Positions 36,435-48,400 of a DNA stretch of 64,000 bases are shown here, piece by piece. Position 1 is the first letter of the stretch; each line of letters opens with the position of its first letter. The translations under genes were made by a program, and so were the position numbers. A model generated the notes under the pieces. The model saw only the letters and a program-made list of their open reading frames with translations, was not told where the DNA came from and made no database searches. The DNA is taken from positions 77,560,435-77,624,434 of the forward strand of contig JALGPY010000006.1 of NCBI GenBank assembly GCA_023055425.1. The letters are read 5' to 3'. The DNA comes from Linanthus parryae (lineage: Eukaryota > Streptophyta > Magnoliopsida > Ericales > Polemoniaceae).

Positions 36435-36529
36435 TCGCCTAACGCTTAAAACAAAGCGTCGTCCCGAAGCTTAAAAAAGGTCCTCAAGTACCAATACTCG
36501 CAACAACTTTCTATAACTTACAAGATATC

Positions 36530-37831
36530 CACTACTAGAAAAACTGTCATTCCCGGCGGTTTTTAACCTGGTCCGCCGTATTTAAAATTTATTTATTGCG
36601 GTTTACTTAAAACCTCCATTATTTAAGGCGGTTTGTTCATAGCCGCCTTATGTATAAGCTAAAGTACGGAAAAAATAATAGAACCGCCGTGTACTTTACT
36701 GGATAGGGCGGTTTTAAAGTAAACCCTGCTAGTTTTAAGGCGTTTTACGTTTTTCTCGCCGTTAATGTTGCGACGGTTGCTTTAAAAGCACCATTAATAA
36801 AATTATCACCCCAGATCCATTATGGGCCGTTAGATTAGAAAAGTTACACTATAAAAGAAACTTCTAACACCTCTCCTAACCCTAAGAGCGTCTCCCCTCA
36901 CACAAATCTCAATCTCTGTGTCTCTCCCTCTATCTCCGCCTATCTATCTCTCTATCTTCTGTTGTGTTTTACCGTCGGAAATTTTGTTTCATAGGCGACC
37001 ACTTCCTCTCCTTTGTCAATATGTATCAGGTATGGCTCTGTCTTCATCCTCTTCCCTCTATCTCTCTCACTGTCGGTCATCTCTCTCTCTCCTTCTCGGT
37101 CCTTTTTGTTTCTCGATCTCCGTCTCTCTGTTTATCTGTGTCCGCCCCCTCTCTCTCCTCCGTCGTGCCTCTCTGTTTCTCCGCCTCCTCCCTCGATATG
37201 TTTCTCCAGCCTTTCCCTCTGGTTCTCTGTCCTTACTCTCTCTTCCTCTCTTTCTCCGTCCCTTCTCCTTTGTCTCCACCGCTTCTATCTCTCTTTCTCA
37301 TCGGAAATCGGAAATCCCTCTATTCTTCGTCCAACGATCTGAAATGTTTGAATAATTTGGAATGAGCCTAAAAATTCTGTATCTAAAGATTCATGAGATG
37401 GTTGAAGAATTTGTAAATCTGAAATGTTTGAAGAATTCCAGAATAACTGCAGAAATTCCCCATCAAAAACTTCTATGAGATGTTGCAAAATTTTGATGGA
37501 CCTTGTTTAAAAAGAATTCAGCTTTAATTAATTAGAAAATATTATTTCAATTTTAAAGTAAATGAAGGCTGTAATCTGAAGCAAATTAAAAAAATAAAAA
37601 AATGTATTATAAAAGGCGGTTTTTAAGCATCCGCCTTTACTTTTTAAGGCGCATGCGGCAGCCGCCGGGAGGCGAAACGGCGCTTGGAACCGCCGTTAAT
37701 GTACAAACGACACTTAGTTTAATGGAACAATAACAAGCGCCGTAAAAATTTCCGTAACGGCTAAGAGAGGCGGTTTTGAGCCTCTTAAGGGCTGTTTGCA
37801 AGCGCCGTTTGTGGCGATTTTTCTAGTAGTG
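36530..37831. mobile_element. Non-autonomous CACTA (En/Spm-type) element, 1,302 bp
   Basis: It begins CACTACTAGAAAAA and ends with the reverse complement TTTTTCTAGTAGTG, flanked by a 3-bp duplication atc (36527-36529 and 37832-37834). Subterminal regions carry many GGCGGTTTT/AACCGCC units in both orientations. No transposase is present. The core (36890-37340) is strongly CT-rich and resembles a plant gene 5' leader, perhaps captured; frames there are repeats of Ser/Leu, not a protein. Confidence 0.92.
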
Positions 37832-38145
37832 ATCGTTATGCATAATATGTAAATGCGTCTAAGTGTAACATGGATCACAATGAAAGTAGGCAACACATAA
37901 TAAGAAAATAATCAACGTAACGCTAAGAAACAACAAGTTCCCGAACCGATAAATAAATCAACATGATATGGCAACAATGACAAGTAATAAAGAATAAGGA
38001 CTACACTATCCCATATCCCCGGCTCGTTTAGTTTTATTTCCGGTTTTAGTTATTCTTTTTCCATTTTAATCTTGAAAAACTTCCAGATATTTTTAATCTT
38101 TATTAAATGGAAAATCGAAAAGTCGCACTAGCGTTAGAACCGTCG

Positions 38146-38157
38146 GCTCTGATACCA
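38146..38157 (-). promoter_or_regulatory. Primer-binding site of the non-coding LTR element
   Basis: The minus strand reads TGGTATCAGAGC, a perfect initiator tRNA-Met type PBS, two bases inside the LTR. Confidence 0.85.
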
Positions 38158-38159
38158 AC

Positions 38160-38906
38160 TGAAACAACCCGGATCCTACGGTTCCTGGTAGTACAACTTA
38201 ACGATAATCCAAATAATTTATTTAAAAAGTAAAGGAGAAAACCATCCTTACATTGTTGTACATAAATGATAAAACATTGTCTAGATTCAAATGAAACAAC
38301 TACTAATATATATTTTTGCTAGCGTTGATACTCCTCCTTAGCTTGTGCGCGTTCCACCCCAGCTGGCTTATTTATAACACGCGGTTTCAAAATTGGCATA
38401 AGTCGACGCAGAAAAACGTTTATCAGTAAAAACTGAGTAAGCGCATACTACAATGAGTAAAACAAGAGTTTTGGCTAGAAAAAACATGATTATAACAATC
38501 TTTAAAATAATGCGAGTGTAAAGATACATGATTGAGAGAACTATGGAAATAAGCCGGATATAAAGAGTATCACCTTCATTTATTTGTTTGGCCGAGGCAT
38601 GAAAACCCAACGGGTAACGTATGTCCTTAGAGAAGTCACGATGCAATAAATAAAAGGTATGTCTTGGGACATCGCCCTTCCCAATTCACCAAGAGCGTTA
38701 GAAGGTATCCCTACGCATACCCCGCTCGAACCATACTATAGGACCTTAAGTTTCAACACCCCTATACCGCAGTGACCTACGTCAGCATAGATAGTACTCT
38801 ACAGTTTCACGCCGTATAAAACCCCGCGACCGCATCACCTCAGTGTATGTCGATCAACCACGGGGGCCGGGTATGTAATATCCTATGTATTATCACTTGA
38901 AGAATC
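38160..38906 (-). repeat. 5' LTR of the non-coding LTR element, first part
   Basis: It starts TGAAACAACCCGGATCC at the PBS side and is interrupted at 38906 by a copia; it continues at 46703. No protein-coding sequence was seen. Confidence 0.7.
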
Positions 38907-40083
38907 TGTTGGTTTTTGACGCAGGTTACGCAGCGGAATAATAAAATTAATCCTGCTCAAATCCCACCAAGGGTAGGGGCGGTCCCAAGGGGGTTCGGCC
39001 TCCTTGGGATTTGCTCTCTCTCCTTGCTTTTCTCTCCCACTCAATGTGTTATGAGCATTAGTGTGGAAAGGAAGCTAGGAGTATCCTTTATATATTCAAA
39101 CAACTCCTTGTTGACTGCATAAAAGCCCCTATCCTAATCATGTCCATACATGAATTAGTCCAACTTGCAAATTAGTCCTACTAAGTTTGCAAGTGGTTGC
39201 GTATTGATCCATCTAATTAACTAATCATATTTATTATTTCCAAGTCCGGTCTAATCCATAGGTAGTGTGACCCCATAGGTTTCTATTTAGTTGGTAGTAA
39301 TAAATACTAACATGGAGCAGCCTCTAGCAAGACATCCACGCTACCCAACTAATTGAAATAGTCATCCGACAAACCTTGTGCCCAATGTTCATGTATTGTG
39401 TTATCCCTTTGTCTCCATATCCGTATTGGACACGAGACATATTAGTCACACTCGTATATCCAATCCATAGTTCCTCGATCCTGCGAATATGCTTATCCTT
39501 GCAGATAACATCAATATCTCCATATCGATTTATCTGAGTCTGGCCAGACATTCTATAAGCACCATCCCTCGAGTGGCCCATGGATATTTACTCCCATTAT
39601 GTGGGAGGGACAAATCTTGTGTACGTCACTACGATATCTAAGCTTGCTTCCTATCACACCCGATAACTACCTTTATAGTTACCCGGTTAAGGCGCAACGT
39701 TTAATAATATCAAAGCATGATATTTCACAACTAGAGTATCTAGTGACTTCAAGTCAAAGGATTACAATACCATTAGAACTTCGCGAAGCGCTTGTGACTT
39801 TAACATAATCTAATGTAGCCTGCTAGTCGTGGGTCAATGCCATTACTCTTAATGCATACCCATGTGTTGGATCGTGATATCTCCATATCAATCCAACCCC
39901 ATACTAGTCTGTAGTCGATTGTCCTGTTAATCAATATAATCGATTATGGATATTTAAGAATATAACATTTATTCTAAGGACTTCATTCATGTTAATATAT
40001 CTCCATATCGACAACCTAATGAATAGTAAGTCCATATTTATTTGCCACGATAAATTGATTGCTTCTAGGGTACAATTCCAACA
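38907..40083 (-). repeat. 3' LTR of the decayed copia
   Basis: It runs from TGTTGGTTTTTGACGCAGG to ATTCCAACA, with an internal deletion relative to its partner. Confidence 0.85.
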
Positions 40084-40093
40084 GTCTCCCACT

Positions 40094-43000
40094 TGCACTA
40101 GAGTCAATCTCCTGCATCATATGACTATTGATCTAGCGCGGCCCTCATTCTTTTACTGCGCAAGGTAAGAGAGACATCTCCTGGTACTTTGCAAATATTC
40201 ACATCTCCTCTATCAACAACTTGATTGAGATTGGATATTCTGAGTAAGTGCATCTTATGCATTAATATACTCAGTCCTCTGTGCATCTTATCCTCCATTT
40301 ACCTAGAATTCATCCTAAGTTACTCTCAAGTACTTTAAGGATAATCTTGATAATTATCCAGTGACACTTCACCCGGATTTGACTGGTATCTCTGTGTCAT
40401 ACCATATGACACATTTGACCTAGTACATAACATGACGTATCTCGTGAATCTCATTCATACGGTCCTTTCTCAATTTCATTAGAAAGACAATTAGTTCTTC
40501 CAAAGACTAATTCCATGTGACATGGGTAAGAATCCATATTCATACGTGTTGAACTATTTCAACACTTTGTCAATATATGTACCATGAGTCAGGCTGAACA
40601 ACTACTTTGATCTATCTCCATAGATCTTTATAGATTGTCTCGCCTAAGTCTATCATTTGAAATCAGTTCTCTAGACAATCTTAAAAAGATTGCAGAGTAG
40701 AGACATTATTCCCAATGGTTAGTATGTCTCTACATACAAGACCACAAATTTAACTATGCTCCTAGTAACCTTCTTGTAAACATAAGCTTCATCTGCAATT
40801 TTGATGGAACCAAACTCCTTTGATTGCATCATCAATTCGAAGAATCCAACTCTGAGAAGCTTGACTTAATCTATAGATAGACTGCTACAAGCAAGATGCT
40901 AAATGAGATTTAAGCATTACAATTGGGGAAAATATTTCATCATAGTCTATACTTATGAACTCATAGGAAACCATTTTCAACTAATTTTACGTTAAAAGTA
41001 ATCATATTACCATCCATGTTGGTCTCCTCATAACCCACTTGCACCCTATGGGTCCTACCCTTTCAGGTGGTTTCCACCAAAGTCCATACTTTGTTGGAAT
41101 ACATGGATTTCATATCACATATCATGGCTTCAAGCCATTTCTGAGAGTATGGCCCACTTGTGGCCATCTCATAGGTTATAGGCTCATCACCATGAGCAAT
41201 ACATCAACGGGGTCATGAGAAATCCATATTTCTCTAGCCTCTTGACATTTTTAACCTACGAAGTTCTTGTGTTACCTGAGTAGGTTGCTCCACAACCCCT
41301 TGTGATCCTTCTCATGTTCTATCAAAAGGATCAATGTTCTTTTGTGGTTCTTGAACTCCTTCGAGTTCTACTGTCCTCCCACTGTTTCCTTTAGAGACAA
41401 TCTCTATGTAGAAACACAGCGGTTCGAGCAACAAACAATTTGTTCTCGATTGAAGTGTAGAGATAATATCCCTTGTTTCCTCAGGATATTCCACATAGTA
41501 CATTTATCCGACTTGGGTTCAAGTTTATCTGTAAACTATTTACATAAACTTCATAACCGAAATTCTTTATGAATGATATACTAGGACACTTCCTAATCCA
41601 TATCTCATATGGTATTTTTCATAATTAATTTAGATAGAACAAAGTTAAGGGAGAAATTTGTTGTACTTAGAACATGGCCGTTAAAAATAACTGGAAGTTA
41701 TGTTTGACACATCATGGACCGAACCGTGTCCAACAAGGTCCGGTGTCTCTTCTTAGACACGCCATTCCATAATGGTATTCTAGGTAGAGTGAGTTGAGAT
41801 CACATCCCATACTCCTTTAGATGTTCAAACTATTGGCTTAAGTATTCTCCTCCACGATCCCATCGTAGAGCCATGATACTTTTGCCAAGATGGCTCTCTA
41901 CTTCATTCTTGAATTCCTTGAACTTTTCAAAGGATTCTGATTTGTTTCTTCATAACATACACAAATCCATATATCTCTGATCCCATCAGTAAATATGATG
42001 AAGTACTGAAAACCACCATTAGCATTTGTGCTTCGGGGCCCACATACATCAATATGTATGATTTCCAATAGATCATATCTTTGCTAAAGAAGTTTTACAT
42101 GTCTCATATGATTCAATAATCAAGATGAGTCCAGAAATCCACTCATGGAGTCTAGATATGTATTTCTTATTTATGTTGCCTAAGCAACAACGCCAAAGAA
42201 AAGTGAGGTTCATATCATTATATGAAAACCTCTTGGTTTTAATGTTATAGATGGAATTACAATGATCAAGGGTATACAATCAACTTAGACAAAAGGGCAT
42301 TACAATAATGCATTTTATTATAATATATGGAACAACATTTGTCTATTATTTTAATAAAAGATTTTTTCTTGTCAAAACAAGAAACTGTGATAATGTCCCT
42401 ACTCAAAGCAGTGACATAAACGTATTTTTCCAATTTATGGATAATTCCAAAATGTATAAATAATTCCCTACGGCTAATTCAGTAACCCCTTGCTTCATTG
42501 CCCTACGTGTAGGTTTATTTCTTCCTTATCCAATTTTCTACATCTCATGTGATCCTCCACATTTCTATAAATGTGAGATCCTTATCTAGTACTATATACT
42601 CATGATGATGAGATAGACATATTAACTTCTATAACAAAATTACCTAATTTGGAATTCATAATTTCTTTATTATTTCCTTCCAGGTACTTTGAGCAGTCTC
42701 TCTCCACACCACCTATGGGACCTATAAGGCAACTTGGTTTTAGCAACAAGCTTGATCTATACCCATGGGGTCGGTACAAACTTTTTGCCTTTCCCCATGC
42801 TGTTAATGATTTACATGTTTTTACCTTTAGCCATTTGTGAGTGCTTTGTATAGCGATTCTCAATCGTATTGAGTAAATCACCTTTGAACAAAACTATAAT
42901 TGCATCCAATGCAATCCTCGGTCCATTTTGGATAATAACTATTTATTCTTATCTATCTCATAGATAACTCCCATTCTCTAAGCCTTCAATTCTATTGAAG

Positions 43001-43490
43001 TAGCTTAGTTGCGCTTCATCTCTTGCTTCAGCAGTCACACATTACTAGCTTGTGTCGGCGCGTCATATCTCGATGAATCAAGTCGCCTTGCTTTTGCAAG
43101 ACCAAACTCATTCCATCTTGATCATGACGAGTGCTAAGCAAGAGAGTGCAAAGTGGAGAAACACTTCAAACCTTTCATGTCAAGCTGGCTCCTTGAAAGA
43201 GATTCTTTTAATGTATGATCACATCATACGCCTCTATATTTCTCATCTTGCTTCCAAAGCTCAGAGTTCATGGGAGTTGACTTGAGACAAGTTACATCCA
43301 AAGGACCATTCTTTGATGTTTCTTAAGCTTTTAGTGTGTCTTGGTAGTCGGTGGGAAGATAACTTTATGTTCTACGATGTATAACATTTTTCCTTTCATT
43401 TGAGAATTATTGTCAATTTGATATCTAGTCTAGAAAATTTATTTCAGACAGCTTGTCCTTCCTAAGGACATATAGTCGCGTTTTGTTTGT
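40094..43490 (-). pseudogene. Heavily decayed gag-pol of the 38.9-kb copia
   Basis: It is recognisable only in pieces against the intact copy: a polymerase region near 40730 (tagtatgtctctacatacaag aligned with the YVDD block), the linker before RT (41040-41180), integrase pieces near 41690-41900 including the Asp-Arg-Gly-Gly-Glu-Tyr region, and LWRCCLGNINKKYISRLHE (42073-42279) from the GAG-pre-integrase. Stops and indels are everywhere. Confidence 0.7.
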
Positions 43491-45281
43491 TTAATGCCAT
43501 GGGTATTCAACACAATCCGATTTATGCAAAGAGTTGTGACGTTTGACTATATTTAACAAGGACTTAAATTGTTAAATATAGCTCCCACTATTTTTCTCGG
43601 ATTAATAACCCTCCATATTAATGCGGAAAATATCATTATAGTTTCTAGTGGGCCAAGATTCATATTTCACTTCTTTTGAGCTTGCTTTGGCAAGTCACCC
43701 AAAATTAGTTATTTAGGTAGGAACAATTCCAATTGCATCCCATGCAACTCTTGGTTCAGTTGGGCAAATAACTCCTTATTTATCCATCACATGGATAATC
43801 CCAATTGGTTGCCTCTAGGTTTTTAATCTTATTAAAATCACCTAGTTGCGTCCAACCTCTTACCTAAACAATCAGACATTACTTGCTTGTGTCGTTCGCA
43901 ATACACCAAGCTGAATTATAACGCCTTGCTTTGGGAAGCCCGAATTTAATAGACCTTGATCATGAAGGGTGTTTAGGAAAGAGAAGGCAAAACGCAATAT
44001 TTCAGTGAGGGATTTTGCTTTTGTAGCTTTAATTGCTTCGTTGATCCATATCAACGGATCTACTTATTTTGAGTTGGGCAAACTCACAAATAAAAGATCC
44101 GGATTGTTAATTATCTTATTATTAATTTTGCATGCATAATCCATACATCAACAATAAAATAATAAGACAATAAATAAACAACCACAAACAAAATTAAACG
44201 TGATATGGATATGGCATCTAAACTAAGATACTCTCAAGTCAATGAGAATATCTATGAACCCCAAAAATAGCAAGCTCATCTCCATGTGCCTCCATCTTTT
44301 GGTCCATGCTCCATAGCTTGTGGAATGCTCCATGCTCCTTAGCCTTGTGGAATGCTTCATCTTTTGGTTTTCTTAATTCTTTAGGATTCTTCTTCTCCAT
44401 CTTGACTATCATCTATTTTATCGAATACTAGCTAGCATCTATACTAAATAAAAAGATCTCACAAGTTGAGAAGAAGACCGACTCGCAGGCCGTAAAACCT
44501 AATTAACTATTACATTAATTTTATCAGCTCGCAGGCCGTAAAACAAATCACAAAATAAACATCCACATTAAACCACAACCTAAGGCCATATCCAATAACC
44601 ATCATAAAGCACATAGACAGTTAAAATCCAATTTTAACGCGCTTGGTCAATTTTAGTTGATTTTGGATGAAGTAGGGTCAAAACGGTCCAAGAGGGCCCA
44701 TCATTACATGGCCAAAACCCTAAAGGAGCGCCACAAGGCCTTGGGGCCGGCCGGCCCCTAGCCTTGCGCTAGGGAGGCCCGGGCCCCTTGGCCGTGGCTT
44801 TCTTGGGCGGTCAAGGAGGAGAGGGGCGGTCCCCTAGGGGGGGGGGGGGCGAACCTCTTATGGGAGTTGTTCCATAAACAACTTTCCTCCTTGTTTCCTA
44901 AGTTTAGTTGTTTCCAAAACAACTTCTTCCTTGTTGCCAAAGTTTAGTCCAAAACAACTTCTTCCTTGTTTTCCAAGTTTAGTTGTTTCCAAAACAACTT
45001 TCTCCTTGTTGCTCAAGTTTAATTGTTTCCAAGTTTAAAAAACACCTTTTTCCAACTTGTGCCCAAACCCTAATTTTCTAGATCCAAAATTTTCACATCC
45101 TATCTAATCCAAATTCACTAATCCTTACATCCCATTTAACATTAGATCTTATTTGGCTTGAATCATATTCACAAATTGCATCAGTATGCTTGATTTTTCA
45201 ATTTTACGCGATAAACAATAATTAAAGTGTAAAACAATAAAAAATCATAACACACAAACTACGTTATGCTCTACGACCTGT
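43491..45281 (-). other. Leader of the decayed copia
   Basis: It is co-linear with the leader of the intact copy (56091-57714), sharing tagctcccactatttttc, gagcttgctttggcaagtca and ttaacgcgcttggtcaattt. An expanded repeat of cttccttgttgcc / aagtttagttgtttcc units occupies 44870-45020. No gene is present. Confidence 0.65.
44870..45033 (+). repeat. Tandem-like repeat in the copia leader
   Basis: A unit of roughly 45-50 bp (ccttgtt..ccaagtttagttgtttccaaaacaactt) recurs about four times. The intact copia has it once, near 57430-57480. Confidence 0.7.
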
Positions 45282-45295
45282 GACTCTGATACCAC

Positions 45296-46697
45296 TTTTG
45301 GGTTTTGACGCAGGTTACGCAGCGGAATAATAAAATTAATCCTGCTCAAATCCCACCAAGGATCACAGGAAGAGACTACATAACGATAGTAAATGATTCC
45401 AGTACCTACATACCTTTGGGTTCTCCTGTGATGACTTCTCACACGAAATAGTATTCACGTCTCTATGGATAGTCCACTCCTAGGATTGAAACCGGATCTT
45501 CCAACACCTTGTCTACCTAGGAATCGGTGGAAGAAGAAGAAGAAGATCACACAAGGAACACCATAGACGGGCTCGACCCTCTTTGTGGCCGACGGGGTAG
45601 GGGCGGTCCCAAGGGGGTTCGGCCTCCTTGGGATTTGCTCTCTCTCCTTGATTTTCTCTACCACTCAATGTGTTATGAGCATTAGTGTGGGAAGTTCTCT
45701 TTATATAGTCCAACAACTCCTTGTTGACTGCATAAAATCCCCTATCCTAATCATGTCCATACATGAATTAGTCCAACTTGAAAATTAGTCCTAATAAGTT
45801 TGCAAATAGTTCCGTATTGATCCTTCTAATTAATTAATCATATTAATTATTTACAAGTCCGGTCTAATCCATAGGGAGTGTGACCCGATAGGTTTCTATT
45901 TAGTTGGTAGTAATAAATACTAAGATGGAGCGGCCTCTAGCAAGACATCCACGTTACCCAAGTAATAGAAATAGTCATCCTACAAACCTTGTGCCCAATG
46001 TTCATGTATTGTGTTATCCCTCTGTCTCCATATCCGGATTGGACACGAGACATATTATTCACACTCGTATATCCAATCCATAGCTCCTCGATAATGGGAA
46101 TATGCTTATCCTTGCAGATAGCATCAATATCTCCATATTGATTTATGTGAGTCTGGCCAGACATTCTGTAAGCACCATCTCTCAAGTGGCCCATGAATAT
46201 TTACTCCCATTATGTGGGAGGGACAAATCCTGTCTACGTCACTACGACCTCTAAGCTTGCTTTCTATCACTCCCGATAACGACCTTTATAGTTACCCGGT
46301 TAAGGCACAACGTTTGATAATATCAAAGCATGATATTCACAACTAGAGTGTCTAGTGACTTCAAGTCTAAGGATTACAATATAGAACGAGAAGCTCTTGT
46401 GACTTTAACATAATCTAATGTAGGCTTCTCTTCGTGGGTTAATCCAGTATGCCATTACTCTTAATGCATACCCATGTGTTGGATCGTGATATCTCCATAT
46501 CAATCCAACCTCATACTAGTCTATAGTTGATTGTCCTGTTAATCAATATAATCGACTAGGGATATTTAAGAATATAAAATTTATATTCTAAGGACTTCAT
46601 TCATGTTAATATTTCTCCATATCGATAACATAATGAATAGTAAGTCCATATATATTTGTCACGATAAATTGATTGCCTCTAGGGCACAATTCCAACA
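45296..46697 (-). repeat. 5' LTR of the decayed copia
   Basis: It runs from TTTTGGGTTTTGACGCAGG (first bases mutated from TG) to ATTCCAACA. A tttatatag TATA-like box lies near 45710. Confidence 0.85.
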
Positions 46698-46702
46698 GGA
46701 TC

Positions 46703-47917
46703 GCCTATAAGCGTCCTTGGCTGTAGTAGGCTTCATGCACATCCTCTTTACATCGCCCCATATCCATTATCGTTCATTAAATTCAAAAATTCAATTTCTT
46801 TCCAAGATAAACATTATTTCCAAAAATTTTCTTGATAAAAGTCGACTAAGATAGGTCGCATAATATTTGAAGAGTAACACATGATATGTCACGATTGATG
46901 ATAACTCACGCCAAAGCATATTTTGAAAGTTGAAGACATTGTACATATGTTCTTACCTGAATAAAAGGGAACGGTGTTCAAGAGGAACTAGTAGTATGTA
47001 TCTTTCAAGAACTCCCCACCTATGACAAAGGTGACGACGAAGGAGGTGGCGACAATACATAGAGATAGACGGCGTCGGGTTGGTCGGCTTTGTCGGCGTC
47101 ATTCGCGGCGGCGGTGGCTTTTTTATAGTGAGTAGAGAGTGAGAGGGAGAGTTGGGAGAGTGAGAGAGAATTGTGAGCGAGTGAAAAGAATGATCGAGGA
47201 TGGTGTTTTTATAGGTGAAGGTGGTGGTGTGAGTATGGAAACAATAAATTGTTTTCCTTTTTTTTGCTGATTTGATTATGGGTGATTGGAGTGAATGGAG
47301 GGTGATTGATTGGAAAATCAATCTAATTAATTTGGAAAAGAATGGGGAAGGAAAGGTGGTGCGACAAAAAATTCCATTGAAGTTGTTTAAAATAATCGTG
47401 AGTTCTTTGCTTTGTTTGTAGAATATGATGAGAAAGAACATGGTTATGGTGTGGTGGGGTGCACCATAAAAGGTGATTTGGGATAATCTTTTGATGGTGG
47501 TTGATTGAGTGTGTTGGGTACACAAAAATATGATATGACTAAGATAAGTTTGGTTTTTTAGGAGCACTCCTGGTGTAGGTTAAAAATAAAAGATTATAAT
47601 ATACAATAAAAATTAAAGGTTTATGAAAATGAAATAGTTATTTAAAAATGTAAGAAATATTTTTTTTATAAAATAAAAGTATAATTTTCAATAAAATTGC
47701 TATAAGAAACTATAAATGCACAAGATACCCTTGTTTTATAAGTACCCATAAAACCCATAGAAATGTAAATACCCATAAAAAACTTGGAATAAAATACTCG
47801 TAAAATGACAACTTAATAAATAAATATAAGTACGCAAAATGCACATGCGCGTTTACTTAATTACAAAAGTATCATTTGATTACCAAAATACCCCTTCAAA
47901 AATTATGGGGTATTACA
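46703..47917 (-). repeat. 5' LTR of the non-coding LTR element, second part
   Basis: It resumes after the copia and ends ggggtattaca. A minus-strand TATA-like box (CTATAAAAACACC, about 47203-47215) lies here. The 204-codon minus-strand frame at 46953-47567 is low-complexity LTR sequence (His/Thr/Pro-rich), not a gene. Confidence 0.65.
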
Positions 47918-47922
47918 TTGCC

Positions 47923-48400
47923 GATTGTATAGCTACTGATGGGGAAGAAGAAGATGAAGATGGCAGTGTAACTATGCTGGTGGAAGAAGGAAACCACGGA
48001 AAGCCAAGATGATCTGGTGTGGAAAAGGTGACGAGCGAGCGTAGCGCAAACGGAAAGGATGACTCATCGAACCTAACATCACGGGACATGTATAGATGAT
48101 GTGAGGTGATATCAAGACATAGATAAGCACTCTGGGTTAAGGAGTACCCTACAAAGACACAAGGAGTCAACCGATCATCTGGATTATGAGTGGTGTACAG
48201 ACGAAGGTAAGGATAAGTGAGACAACAAAAAGACACGAAGTTTGTCAACATTAGGTTGTTGCATGATTAGAAACGAGGAGAGGAATTTGAGGCTTCGTGT
48301 GGGAAGACAATTGATGAGATAGCCAGTTGTGGTAAAGGCATAGGGCCAGTAGTGTGTGGGAATGGCCCCATGATGAAGCAAAGCAAGAATAGTTTCACAG
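47923..48400 (-). pseudogene. Copia integrase C-terminal relic
   Basis: Minus-strand frames contain LLHHGAIPTHYWPYAF, YLINCLPTRSL, then CVFVGYSLTQSAYLCLDIT and VRFDESSFPF, as in the integrase C-terminus at about 3200-3500. The frame shifts near 48240. It ends in a serine-rich linker at the junction with the inserted LTR element. Confidence 0.8.

Larger units (their letters stand above)
38907..46697 (-). mobile_element. Decayed copia of the 1.4-kb-LTR family inside an LTR
   Basis: LTRs are 38907-40083 and 45296-46697, with flanks gaatc (38902-38906) and ggatc (46698-46702) matching at four of five. A PBS relic (TGGTATCAGAGTC, minus strand) lies at 45282-45294 and a polypurine tract at 40084. 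The left LTR lacks about 230 bp present in the right one (between cccaccaagg and gtaggggcgg). It belongs to the same broad family as the 50.7-kb copia but to a different subgroup. Confidence 0.85.
36316..47917 (-). mobile_element. Non-coding LTR element (gypsy-like, LARD/TRIM type), itself invaded twice
   Basis: The left LTR is 36316-36434. The right LTR starts at 38160 with the same TGAAACAACCCGGATCCTAC and ends at 47917 with the same ttcaaaaattatggggtattaca block (18 of its bases: aattatggggtattaca). A canonical PBS (TGGTATCAGAGC on the minus strand) sits at 38146-38157. Without the CACTA insert the body between LTRs is only about 420 bp and codes for nothing. Flanks ccgcc and ttgcc match at three of five. 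On the minus strand the LTR starts TGTAATACCCC, common among plant Ty3/gypsy LTRs, hence the lineage guess. Confidence 0.75.
35573..48400 (-). mobile_element. Short-LTR copia relic split by a large LTR element
   Basis: The left piece (35573-36315) carries an LTR of about 118 bp and RNase H. The right piece (47923-48400) carries the integrase C-terminus. Both are relatives of the PPME1-intron copia at 1170-6200. Between them lies the TGAAACAACCC..TACA LTR element. The RT is deleted, since the left piece passes from the variable linker straight into RNase H. The right end is cut by a truncated LTR at 48401. Confidence 0.7.

Noticed and set aside
36918..37365. Overlapping plus-strand frames of 109-145 codons
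   Set aside because: They are three frames of the same CT-rich tract and translate to Ser/Leu/Pro runs. This is low-complexity sequence in a CACTA core.
36316..38160. LTR element considered as a retrozyme with hammerhead ribozymes
   Set aside because: I found no convincing CUGAUGA...GAAA hammerhead core in the LTRs, and the long LTR is far larger than in retrozymes.
44870..45033. Repeat block considered as a CRISPR-like array
   Set aside because: The units are imperfect, have no distinct spacers, and lie in a plant retrotransposon leader.
46953..47567. A 204-codon minus-strand frame
   Set aside because: It lies wholly inside an LTR, is His/Thr/Ser/Pro-rich and shows no domain. Its length reflects low stop density in AC-rich sequence.
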